Below, in pieces: positions 12,525 through 23,933 of a DNA stretch of 64,000 nt. A program made the translations under genes and the position numbers. Under the pieces are notes generated by a model. It saw only the letters and a program-made list of their open reading frames with translations, searched no databases and was not told where the DNA came from. Position 1 is the stretch's first letter. The number at the start of each line of letters is the position of its first letter. This DNA comes from Ulva prolifera (lineage: Eukaryota; Chlorophyta; Ulvophyceae; Ulvales; Ulvaceae): assembly GCA_023078555.1 (NCBI GenBank), contig CM041196.1, positions 3,348,001-3,412,000 of the forward strand, in the 5' to 3' direction.

Positions 12525-15522
12525 TCAGTACCCTATCCTCGATCCAGGCAGCATCCCAGGCAGCGGCGCCTCCAGCCGTTTCACGTACAGCTGGCTATTT
12601 CGCGCCGGGTCAATCGTGCGGCGCCGCGACGCCGGCAACGTGTGGCTCGCATGCGCCGGCCCGCTCGCGACAAACTCCCGAGCCTGGAACCAGTCCGCGG
12701 TGCGCGTCGTGAGCAGCACGATGCCGTCAAACCCCCGGCAGCGTGCGTCCTGCTCGACCCAGTCCAGCAGCGAGTCCCCACGGCCGGTGCCCCGGAAGTC
12801 TGAGTGCACGCAGAAGGCGGCGACCTCGGCGACGTGCGCAAATTCACCGCTGTCGCTCGCGCCGAGATCGCGCAGCTGCGCGCACGCCAGCACGCGCGCC
12901 TCGCGCTCGATCACCACAAACGTGTCCACCTCGGCAGCGAGTGCCTCCTCGGCGCGCGGCACCACAATCCCGGCCGCCTCCAGCGGCGCCAACAGCCCCT
13001 GCACACCCCGGCAGGTTCTCAATCTCAAAGCTGATCAGGCCAATTGCGTTCGGCGCTAGCAGCAAAGTGTTGGTGCATCAGGCAGGGACCACTCAATGCT
13101 GGCGTCTCTCGTGTTTGATGCTGGCAGCATAAGTGACAGCGGTCGTGCATGCAGCTCGGCCGCTACATTCCTGGTGAGCATTGCATGCACTTCGTAGACC
13201 ACACGCTGCGGTGGCCCTCACTGCCAATCAGGCACAGTGAACATTGCAGCTCTACAGACATTGTCCCTCGACCGATACACGGCCACACATCCGCGCCACG
13301 GTCGTCCTCACTGACTGTGTCAGCTTGGCGCATATTGCACGCATGGCAAATCAAGGCCTGCTGCGTGCGCAGCCTAGGGACTAGAAGGCAGAGCACACCT
13401 TCACTGCAGGCACATCGAGCGGCCCCGCGCGGCGGATGCCCTCATAGAAATCCGCCGAGATCATCGTCCCGACACCGTCGCGGCTATACAACTCCAGCAG
13501 CAGGCCGCCGTCAAGGCGGGCGTCGACGAGGTGGGCGCGCTTGATGCCGCCCCGGCACACCTCATACGCGGCCATGACTGCCGACGGGATCGCCGACGGC
13601 TTCCGGTACAGGTTCAGCCCCCCCAGGCCCGAGCTACCCGACCCCGCCGCACCACCCCCGCCCCAAGTCCGCCCCTCCCCTGCCGCCTCCCCGCGCAGCC
13701 GCACCGTCTGCCCCTGCAGCGCCCCCCGCGTGATCCGCACGGCACGCAGCAGTGAGTCTGAACCCTCCCCGCTGTCCCCGTTTCCCGCAGCGCCGGCGGC
13801 CCCCCACGCCGGCGGACCCTGCTCATCCAGCGATGCATCAGCATCGTCCATGAATGCCGGCCTCCGCCCCGGCGCAAATGTTGGGTCGATCTCCCGGAGC
13901 CGCGCCTCCGCCGATGGCACGCTGAGCCACTCCGGCAACCCCAGCCCCGCGACCTCGTCGAGATGCATGAAGATCACCTTGTCGGCGTTGCACTCCACCG
14001 CCGCACGCACGGCGACGTCGAACGTGTTACAGTTGAGTAGCTCGCCATTCGCACTGTACCCGAGGCTGGACAGGAGTACCACGTTGCCGACATCGAGCTG
14101 CGCGTGGATTGCAGGTGCGTGCACGAAGCGCACGGCGCCAGTGTAGCCGTAGTCGACACCGTTGACGACCCCGAAGCGCCGCGCCGCGATGTAGTTGCCG
14201 CTGACGACATGCATGGCCGCCGCGTAGTGGAACTCGCCTTCGGTGCGGGCGTGCCGGCGGACCATCGGCACAGACGGCCCCTGAATGCGGCAGGCGGATA
14301 TCACGTAGAGATAGGCGCAGCTGAGTTGCCTTGCAGTGCCAGGTTCACATGGATGTAGCGTCTGGTCCCTCGTTGGATGCAGAGCGTATTGTTGACCAGT
14401 CTGTGTGCGCAGTGCCATCAATTGACAGACATGTACTCAACATGGAGACACGTTGGCTACTGGAGCATGGAAGACCAGAGCTGTGAGAAACGCTGGCTGT
14501 GCCAGCTCCATGGAAACGCTGGTTGATCTGCCGATTTGTCATGCCATGTAAAAATATCTGAGCCTGATTGTAGGGATGCAGCGTGGAGATCAGCCTGTGG
14601 CACACCTTGGAGAGCAGGGCCTCGAATAGGATGCGATTGGAGCCTGCGGCCTCCATGACCGCTTCCATGCTCAACTCATCGGTGATACGGTAGCCAGCTT
14701 CAAACCGAGGTTCCTTTCCACGCAGCCGGACAAACCGATTGATCTGCGGGACAGCACCGAGCACCAGGATGATGCGAATGCCCATACCTTGAAGCATTGC
14801 AATGTCATCGACGAAGGAGACCTGTGCACAAGCGGAAGCATGGAGCCAGCAATGCACGCAGTCTTCCTGCTATTCACAAAATACAGCATCTGCACAAGCT
14901 GCAGCTCCACAGCAGTAAGCAACAGGACGAGTCATGATCATTTCCCGCTACTCCTGTGTGGGATGAGCTTTGTAATATTACAGACTCGGTATGCATAGCA
15001 CGAACACAAGCACTGACTGTGGCAAAAACTGTGTTGCAACTCAGGATGAACGAGGGAGACGGAACTCATCCCCCGTCCGCTGCTCAAGAGTCAAAGAACA
15101 TCCCATTCCGCAGCGTACCACAATATTTTTGTCAAGCATTGCTTCTCCTGGTAGCACGACGAGAAAAGTCCCCCCGCGATGGCATGCAATGTACGGTGCA
15201 GCTGAACGGAAGTGCCTGATGAAGCCTGCGGGATCAGTTGCGGATACATTCGCGTTCCTGTAACCTTGTTCAGAGAAGCCCCACGTCTGCAGCAGCAGAT
15301 TTGGGACATTGATTCGCGCAACTGTGTGCATTGGTTGCTGGGCCAATGTGATCCCCATGTCGCGCAAGCGCACATACCGGCACTGCAACAACTTGAACGC
15401 ACCTGAACAATGCGCTGGGAACGAATACTCTCCAGACGAGATCGGCGCGATCCTCTTCCTCTAGCGCATGGCGCTGGTGCACGAACTTGACTGGCCGATC
15501 TACATGTCCCGGTCAGCGCCAT
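12525..15522 (-). CDS. NAGS: N-acetylglutamate synthase, plastid, plant type
   Basis: It transfers an acetyl group from acetyl-CoA to glutamate, the first step of arginine synthesis. Five exons (15522-15378, 15225-15143, 14821-14606, 14280-13399, 12998-12525) join in frame to 599 aa. The first ~48 residues begin MALTGTCRSAS and are rich in Arg, Ser and Ala with few acidic residues, as in chloroplast transit peptides. Next comes an amino-acid-kinase fold: FIRHFRSAAPYI, HRGGTFLVVLPGE, then an ILVLGAVPQI segment. The C-terminal part is a GNAT acetyltransferase domain with FCVHSDFRGTGRGDSLLDWV, the acetyl-CoA loop RGTGRG, and VLLTTRTADWF. The kinase-like domain carries a Gly/Ser/Asp-rich insertion of roughly 100 residues (about 13640-13900) not expected in land-plant enzymes. 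Intron 2 appears to have a GC donor after PGE. The two 3' exons are far GC-richer than the three 5' exons. Confidence 0.92.
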
Positions 15523-18500
15523 AGCAGGTGACACCACAACCGATATTGATCTTTGTCAGATGTGTCGGATCAAATAACGTTGAAGAAGGAGTTGATACCC
15601 GGTAGAGCCCTTGTTCAGCTGTATGTGAACAGGGCCCTCCATCAATTGACAATGCGACGTGCGCAGCATCGGCACATATGTAAGATATAAGGCAGGCCAG
15701 TGCCGTTCGGACAGAGCTTTACAAAGCCAATAGATGCATTGTCCGTCTGACAGAATTGGGAAGATGTTTCATCCGCCAACAGCAGAAGCAGACTTTGCTC
15801 TGCGTTCTCTGTACATGCCAAAATGCATGGCGAAGGAACTGTGCCTGGGCAATACTGACACAGGCACAGCACGCATGCACGAAATGGGCGCTTCCACACT
15901 CTTATAAAGTGCATGTGCAAAGCATCGAAAGCAACACCGGTCGGTACTGCGTGCGAGCATGTTTGATTCAGGCTGCCACATAGTGTAGACAGACGACTTG
16001 TACAACCAGATCCGTGAACTGCTTCAATATAGAATCTCGAAAAACCTATTCTTGGGAAGAATATGTTTGTATGATTGTAAGCAGCATGATCTGACCTGCG
16101 CTGCGTCGTACCTCGGCGTGCGATGTTTTCGCCAGCTGGTACACTGCCCGGCCATGTACACAGTAGCCAAACATGTGTGCCAGAGAAGACCTAGCAAAAG
16201 TCTCCCACAAGAATCAGCATTACTGTGATCTCACTGTTCCCGGACATGATGTGCGCTCGTTCCCGGGGCGCAGGCTCTGATCCAGCGCAACAGTCTTTCC
16301 GCGAACGCCAAGTTGCTTCGTTGCTGCGACGACACATTGCTACGAGTTTGTCGCTCTCGGCTTGCTGATGCCAAACCATCCGTGGCGGTGTTCCATGCGC
16401 TAGCACACAGACTCCGCGCGTTGGTTGTGATTGAAACTGCTTGTCGCAGATGACATTTGTTCCCCTAATCTCAAATTAAACAAGGTGGCAATTGCATTCT
16501 AACAATGACTCAGTTACAAAAGGTATTCCATGCGAGCCGCGTCGATCAGGCATCAATTGTCTCCGGCGTCGCTGAATCTCCTCGAGCCTGGCTCCACGGT
16601 CCACTATCAAACAACACACTGCGTCAAGCTCTGAGAAACTCATACACAATAAACGGCTTTTCGTGAAACAACACGCACTTGGGTGCATGTGTGCAGAGGT
16701 GATCAGGCATGTGGTGTGTCAGACTTTCCGATTGTCAGAGGCCTCCACAACCGGCCTACCTGCACCAGAGCTACACCGAAAACACTCAATTCTGAAGGTA
16801 AATTTCGGGCTCTGGCGAACGTCGATGTGTGTGTTCCCTTCTACCACGCGTACATAAAGTCAGCATTCCTTGCCATGACAAAAGCAGCAACTGTGTTCCA
16901 ATTGACGCTGCCTTGCTCGAGGGTGCACATGCCGCAGGCCAAGAGGAGAACTCTCACAGACTAACATGGGGAAGAGCGATCACAGCACTGCTGTCACTGC
17001 AATCTATGAAGCCCGGCCACAGATCTGTGAGATTTACCATGGATCCACTCAAGCGACTGTCCGCAACAAGCTCGAGCAGATGGACGACCTGCTGGCTACT
17101 CTTCATGACCGGTTGCGCATCAGCAACAACTCCATGAAAGCTGCTGTGCGCGCTGTGGGGCTCAACCTACGCAACGGACACTTCTATGGCAGTCCAGCAG
17201 AGCTCAGGAACAGTTTGCGAGGCAAGAATCGAAGGGTGCCTATGTCGATTTTGAAACAAAAGCCCGTTTTGAAGCATGTCAAGTACTGCTTGATAACTGT
17301 GTTGTAGCTGCCAGCATGCATGCGCCCTCGCGGCCTAGCTGAGGATTTGCACAGCTTAAGTGCCCACACTTGAGTCCACTTGCCAGGTTGACTGAACAGC
17401 TGCAGCTGTCGGGGTGCTTGGTGCAGATGTGTTGTATTCATATTGCCATGTACACTTGACTATTGCTCCAGGATACATGTAATTCCTGGGAACGGGATCA
17501 TATATGTGTATTTAACACATCAACTGCAAGACCAACACAGGGCAGTGCCGCACCACACAATGTTGATCCGCAGTGATTGTGAGTCAAGCACCTTGGCTTT
17601 CATTTGCTCTCGATCAGAGCCTGCCTGGCGTCTTCACATCATATCGCTTAAGGTGCACATTAAAGGCAACAATGTTGAGCATGACCTGTCACTGGTGCAC
17701 TCTGTACAGCCACAATCACTTGTGGTCAGGACATCAGCTGCGCATTTCACACCAGCACCTGAACCCAAGCACATGCAGGTATCAGCCAGACGTTCTCAAC
17801 TTCAACAGTGGCACCGCCATTGTCATCGCTGAGAATACATGGAGACGCTGTATAATCCTGCTGTCATGTGCCTGGACAGACAAGCACATGGCAGCAGCTT
17901 ACATGGACTGTCAGTGCGAGACCACAAATTGAGGCATGCCAAACCCATCCTGAAACAGCTCAGGCAGGTAATGATTCTGAACGTACTAGGTGCTGGGCGT
18001 GGTGCTCGGGCATGTTTATTGAGATTACCTGTGACCGTTCTTACAATGACCAAGGGATGGCCACACGTTGACCTGGCCCCAAGATCCTTGGCACTGCTCT
18101 GGCACCTCCCGGTGCACACCCACGTCAAAACACTGATCACGTATGATCATACAACTCACACTTGACTCCGACAAAGCCAGGAGGCTCTACAAAACAATGC
18201 ACAGCTAGCGCCGCCTGCAGCCACACCTGACTCTGGCAAGATATCCAATTGCTACTGCCTGTTACTATCTCTCTGTGCAGCAGCAAGTGCTGCAACATGT
18301 CGACAACCACAAAAGATCGGTGCTGTGCAACAGCAGCATGCCGAACCATCTGCAAGGGGCTGACTGGCCAGGATCAACAACGGCGTTGTTTTGGTATACG
18401 GGTGTCCACAATCGCACCGCACAAGACGCCCTGCCGTTGATCAGCCACCAACGTGGTCATAGTCATTATTAGTCCCTGCCAAATCAGAGGCTTAGTAGTA

Positions 18501-18829
18501 CACAGCCAGGGCTAGCCCAACAGCCCGCCCGCAGTGGACACACGCACACCCGGACCCCGCTCCCAGAAATACACGCACTCGTGTCCAACAGACACTATGA
18601 AAGCCACTCCGCCCATCGCTCCCCCATCCCGGCGCTGCGGAAAGCAACAACATGAAGCTTCAGATGCGAGTGCCCACGCTCCACCACTGCAGCGCATCGC
18701 GACTGCCCTGTACCATCTCACCACACAGCCCTGCAATCAGCGTTATCCTCCACGCGCCCACACTGGACCACTGGGGACCGCAGCACATGCAGTCTTAAAC
18801 AAGCCACACCTCCACACCCCTCAGCATGC
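15523..18829. other. Mostly gene-free stretch, about 3.3 kb
   Basis: It lies between the start of NAGS and the stop of the arrestin-RING gene. One short frame near 16966 may be coding and is listed separately. No other frame shows a domain or convincing splice-linked partners. Confidence 0.4.
16966..17307 (+). CDS. Possible small protein or exon, unrecognised
   Basis: An ATG-started frame of 113 codons whose third positions lean to G or C for the first ~90 codons, unlike the surrounding DNA. The predicted product is helical and charged, with KLEQMDDLLATLHDRL and RISNNSMKAAVRAVGLNL. I do not recognise a family. It could be the first exon of a longer plus-strand gene, with a donor near the AGGGTGCC at about 17235, or a chance frame. 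No downstream exon could be joined convincingly. Confidence 0.25.
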   Translation: MGKSDHSTAVTAIYEARPQICEIYHGSTQATVRNKLEQMDDLLATLHDRLRISNNSMKAAVRAVGLNLRNGHFYGSPAELRNSLRGKNRRVPMSILKQKPVLKHVKYCLITVL

Positions 18830-21800
18830 TCAGGCAAAGGTGGCGCCCATGGCGCCGAGGTAGCGTCGGTACACGCGGCGGCAAACCGGGCACTGCGGCG
18901 ACGGCGCAGCCGACGTTCCGGCCCGGGCCGCGAGCGCCTGCTCGTGCCGCAGCAGGCACACGCTGTGGAACACGTGCCCGCAGTCCGTCACCACCAGATC
19001 CTCCTTCAGCCACTCCGGCGGGGCCGCCGGCCGCGGCGCGCCCTCCGCTGCGCAGCCCCCCGCACAGCTGGCGGCGGCAGCCTCCCAGGCCACTCCACCC
19101 TCAGCGGCACCCCGTTCGCTTGCAGCAGGCATGTCCAGGCCAGCCAGGGGTACAGGTGAGCTCATGCTGGCTGGCAGCCGCTGCGGCGGCGGCGGCGGCG
19201 CCGCTCCCGCCGCCGCCTGCTCCCGCGCGGGGGTGTCGGCATCCAGCGAATGCACTATGTGGCACTCGCGGGCTAGAGTTGAATTCACGTCTGAGTCATC
19301 GTCGTCGCTCGCGCTGCCGCTGGACGTGGCCGAGCGCATTGCCTCCGTCACAAAGACGTTGCCGGCAGACACCGCCGGCGTTGCGGCCTCCGCAGTCGGC
19401 AGCACCTTCCCGCCAGCTTCCTCCGTTGCTGCATTGCCGGGCTGTCCCGGGGTGCAGCCGCTGCATGGCGCATCATCAGTGCTGCTGCTGGAGCAGCCGC
19501 CACATGCACCTGCCCCAACCTCGTGCTCTGCCTGGACAGGCGCTGAGTCATCTCGTGGACCGCTCAGCTCAGAGGCTCCTGCGGAGCTGCTGGACTGAGC
19601 TTGCACCTCCAGCGGTGACTCTTGCGCCACGCCCGCGGGTAACGGAGCGGGAGGCATGCTTGGGGCGACGAGCGCCGCAGACCGAGGGAGCTCCGAGTCC
19701 AGGGAAAGCCGCGCAGACTCAGAAGACGATCTGCGAGAGCCATGCATGCACTCGAAGCATATTGGACACTCGCCGAGGCTGCTCGCACGCCCTCCAGCGA
19801 GATCAAACGCTTCCTTCCAGCCACCAGGAGGCGCGGTCGAGACGTGCAGAGGCCCAGCGCTCCTGCAGACACGGACAGTGAGCTGTTGTGCGCACAGGCT
19901 GCGCCGCGATGGCAAAGTGGCGCCCGCAGCCCCCTCACGCCGCGGGCCGGGCACAGCCCCACGCATGCTGAGACTCATAACTGCATGCGCACTTCTGTGC
20001 ACGACAGGTAGCCACGCTGTAGGGCAGTGCATGCAAGGGTGTGTGGCTCACCGACAGATGCACCGCGTCGGTACAAATCCAGCGGGAGGCATGCCAAATG
20101 ACAATGCCAGGGGGTGTGGTGGGAAAGATAGCAATGGCAGTGGTGGGAGATCAGCGGCATACCCAGCGTCCATCTGGTGGATGTGCACAGGCACCTGCTT
20201 CTTCAAGGAGCGGCCCATTCCAAACCGCAGCGACACACTGAGGTGGTGCTGCACTTGTACCAGGTCTGTCTTCACCGAGAAGCATCTGCATGCAGGGCAT
20301 GATTGTGGGCAGCTCGCGCTACGGGAGGTAGTGGCCAATGGGCCCTGGGCGCCCGGCTTTAGAAGGTGCTTCAGGCGCTGCATGGGCCATGTACAGCACC
20401 CCACCAGCAGGAAGGGAAACCAAAGAGACGACACTCGGGAAGAATAGCGTGCATCTGGACTGAACAGGTGAAACCCAGGACCTGGTTTCCGTGAACACAC
20501 GCAGCTCACTATGCCATGCAGGTCCATAGGGAAAGTCAGGCTGATCCTGCTATCGACGCGAGGCATGCATCGGCAGCAGGCCACCGTGTCGCATACAGCT
20601 GCGGTACAGAGGCGCATCCAGGGGCGTACGAGTGCGGAATGCGGATGTAGAAGCAGCCATCAAAGGAGTGTCCGAATGGCTTCCCGATGATGACCCGTTG
20701 CACAGTCGCGACAAACTCGACCGTCTGCTGTGCTTCTGAGCCGCTGCGGCGGCCGTTGCGGGTGCCACTGGAGTGCGTGTTGGCAGCGTCGCACAGCTCA
20801 GATGCAGCCAGGATGACCGGGGCGGAGGACTGTCGTGACGGCGTGCTGGTGGCGGAGGTGCCGCTGAAAGGGTGCGTGCTGCGCAGGCTGCGGTCTGCTC
20901 GGCCTTGAGAGGCCACGCTCGGAATTGTGACGCCCGGCGGGAGCGTGTGGGCTCTAGTGGAGAGCGCATTGTACCGTGCTGTGGACCGGCTGACAATGGC
21001 GGGGGGAGTCGCGTTATCAGCAGACGTAGATGTGAGGAGTGCTTTGCGGAATGGGGGGAGGGCGGCACGGGTCGCAGGAGCGTTCAGGCGGCAGCGCATG
21101 GTCCGCCGAATGGAGAGCTTGATGGCGCGTGGACGGATGCCACAGAAAGCCGTCATGTTGATGAACAGGAGCTCGCCAGCTGTTGCATTGTCCGCGTTGG
21201 GCACACTGATAGAGAATGCAGCGGCCTTGTTGGTCAATACGGATCCGAGCCTGTAAACCAAGGACATCAGGTTAGGACTTGATTCGGCGTCATGCTGGTT
21301 CACTGGTGACGAGCGGTGGCTGGGCGGAAGAACCAGCACAGTCCCGGCAGAAAACCACAGCCGCTACCTGGCCCTTCGTACTCGAGGGCGCACAGCGAGG
21401 ACGTTTTCACATCAGACGATTGTATGGTGCGGGCGATGCCTTACCTGTCGACCCGTGGAAACACCCACAGGTTCCTTTTGACCACGTACTCTTCATCCGT
21501 CGGTGTTGAATCTGCTTCGCACGTTGGTTCGTGCACAGGACTGGCCGGTAGCACACGCAACGTGTGCTCGGCGACAACACGACCATGCTTGTCCTTGACG
21601 ACCAACGCGTGCTTGCACGAGTAAACGATGGTATGATGTAGCGTATCATGCAGCGCCGTTGCGGTCGGTGCCGTGGCGTAGGGAAGAGACAAGGCGAACG
21701 GTGCTTGACGGGCTGGGACCAATGGGGCGACCCCGAGTCTTTTGACGACGGTCCTGAGAGGCTGGGTAATCTTCACAAGCTCCCGTGTTGCTCGATGATC

Positions 21801-22103
21801 AGGAAACATCATCTTCAGAAAGCTCTCCTCACACGTGTGCTCGATACAGTGCGGTGAGTCTGTGGGAGCCAGGTCGCTGACAAAACCCGTGCATGTAGAT
21901 CCAGGCCTAGCTATCAGGTCTATTACAGTTATTTGCACCGGAGTGCTAGTACATGATGTTGTGCGCGCCCAAGACATGCTCGCACACCAGAGACAAGATT
22001 TACAACAAGCGCGAATCACTACCACCTGCGCACAGCCTACGGGTTGCAATTGAACGCGGAGTTTTCTGGTCTCGCGGCACGCACAGCCCAGGAGTACTTG
22101 CAC
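18830..22103 (-). CDS. Arrestin-fold protein with C-terminal RING-H2 finger
   Basis: Exons 3 to 5 (21250-20630, 20285-20163, 19967-18830) and the end of exon 2 (21445) join in frame. Exon 2 carries an arrestin N-domain end with FALSLPYATAP, a TIVYSCKHALVV strand and AEHTLRVLP. Exon 3 carries the C-domain start with SISVPNADNATAGELLF and RAIKLSIRRT, and ends IRIPHS. Exon 4 gives the closing strands DLVQVQHHLSVSLRFG and VPVHI. Exon 5 encodes a basic linker and then a RING-H2 pattern: CPIC, DCGHVFHSVC and CPVC. Unusually, about 220 acidic, Ser- and Ala-rich residues separate the first CxxC from the DCGH part. If it is one gene, an arrestin-like cargo adaptor and a ubiquitin E3 would be in one chain. 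The arrestin call is good. The fusion rests on one phase-matched junction (20163 to 19967), so two genes remain possible. The true start upstream of about 21.8 kb is unresolved. Confidence 0.65.
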
Positions 22104-22152
22104 AGCAGTTTATGCTGACATTGTGTTGATGATCCATTTGAGGCATATGGTA

Positions 22153-22387
22153 TGCGGTCTTGGCACAACGCGTCGCAACGTCCAGAACACCTGGTAGCCG
22201 ATGCTTGCTCATGCATGCATGCGGACATGTCCCGAAATGTCGCTGACCTCGCCTGTCCATCGACACATTCACACAGGGCAGTACGTGTTGGCCTTGACGC
22301 GTGTTTGAAAGATTCGCCTACAAGTTTTGTAACTTGGTAGTGATATCTGCGAAGCAGGCGTTCTCTTCGTGCACCCAGGCCGTCAGT
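22153..22387. promoter_or_regulatory. Probable shared promoter of divergent arrestin-RING and Rieske genes
   Basis: The two genes are read away from each other across a few hundred bases, so their promoters must lie here. No specific element is recognised. The left edge depends on the unresolved start of the arrestin gene. Confidence 0.35.
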
Positions 22388-23933
22388 ATGGCGCTACGCA
22401 GGGCAGCACAGCTATTTCCTCGCCTGGCGGGAGCCGCGCCAGAATTAGTTGCTCCATTGTCACGGGTATCCTTCGGGAACCACGATATTCAAGAGCGGCT
22501 TCCGACTCCGTATGCTCAGGTCATGTCTCAGTGGCGCGGTGTGTCTCACTGTCACCGATGGTGATGTGAAGAATACAATATATAATATCTGTGACTGGAC
22601 CCCTGCTGCTGAGTTCGTGAAGGAGCTGACCGGCACGGGTCCCACTGGTCGACCCGGAGTCGAGATGCTACGCCTCTCGACGTACTGCCATCTGGACAGG
22701 CCGGATTGCATTTCGCAGGCAACCCATAGATCACAATTCACCCCGACAAATTGGCTGAGTTTGCTTTTGGGATGTGCAGTATATGCGTCCGACGTGCAAG
22801 TCCAAGTTGACCAGAAAGTGGGTGCCATCGCAAACACGCCAACAGGCCTCCCACCAACTGCGCATTTGAAGGCCAATCCATCGCATTTGGTCACGTGAGT
22901 AGCTCCATGCTCTTGAGCCTTTCTGTACATCCAGCTTGTAGTTTTTGAGTATCCCTTGCTTGGCTGATGCAACATCTGTGCAGGTATGATGAGGCAAATC
23001 ACGAAAGATTTCCTGTTGGAGATCCCAACAAGCGGGCTTTTACCTACTTCGTGCTGACTGGAGCTCGTTTTATGTATGCATCAGCGATGCGGCTGGTTGT
23101 GCTGAAGTTTCTGCTGTCATGGGCGGTATGTCCTGCTGTAGCTCGCAAGAAGCGCTGGGTCGCTACATGAATGGCAAGCCTTGCCTGATCAGGTCTCCAC
23201 GATAATTTGTGCAGTGCGGCAAATCACGTGTGTCGCTGGTGCAGGCGTCGGCCGATGTGCTGGCGATGGCCGCATTGGAGGTTGACCTGACGACAATCAA
23301 GGAAGGAAACACGATGACAGTCAAGTGGCGCGGAAAGCCTGTCTTCGTCAAACATCGCACTGATGTTGAAATTGAAAGGGAGCAGGCTGTGGCACTGAGT
23401 GATCTCCGTGATCCAGAGACTGATGCAGCCCGAGTGGTGGACCCCAAGGTATTCTCTTCTGGTGTTGCACAATTCTGCTGCGTAATCAGACTAGAGCCGT
23501 TCCGAAACGATTTTTCTGATCTATCTGTCTGCTTTGGGTTTATGATATCTCTAGCTGATGTGGTCGAAGTTCACAGCCACAGCCACAAGGCATTCCGGAC
23601 TGGCACATCTTCTTTAGTGAGGTGTTCCATGAAGTGACATGTTGTATCCATGCGATCAGCATCCAATCTAATGTTCTTGCATCCATGTGATCTGTGTGGC
23701 GATTTCTTTACCAATGCTGCTCCATCACCTTGCAGTGGGTGGTCTGCCTGGGAGTTTGCACGCACCTTGGATGTGTCCCGGTGTCCAACGCCGGTGACTA
23801 CCATGGCTGGTTCTGCCCTTGCCATGGCAGCCACTACGATGGATCAGGCCGAATTCGTCGCGGACCGGCGCCATACAATCTCGAGGTGCCCGAGTACAAG
23901 TTTATGGAAGACAACGTGCTGGTCATTGGCTAG
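22388..23933 (+). CDS. UQCRFS1: Mitochondrial cytochrome bc1 Rieske iron-sulfur subunit
   Basis: This is the 2Fe-2S subunit of respiratory complex III, which takes electrons from ubiquinol and passes them to cytochrome c1 at the inner mitochondrial membrane. Four exons (22388-22509, 22984-23125, 23245-23448, 23736-23933) join in frame to 221 aa. The N-terminus is Arg/Ala-rich, as for a mitochondrial presequence. It is followed by [14 protein letters not shown], the single membrane helix in [20 protein letters not shown], and the flexible hinge. Cluster ligands are in CTHLGC and CPCHGSHYD. The last residues [18 protein letters not shown] match the plant mitochondrial family end. The sequence is closer to the mitochondrial than to the chloroplast b6f Rieske protein, because [11 protein letters not shown] and the EVDLTTI[10 protein letters not shown] segments are mitochondrial-type. 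The length is normal. It is divergent from the arrestin-RING gene. Confidence 0.97.

Noticed and set aside
18826-19881. 351-codon plus-strand frame across the RING exon
   Set aside because: Composition is Arg/Pro/Ala typical of an antisense shadow of a GC-rich exon; the minus strand carries the RING motif and matches splice phase.
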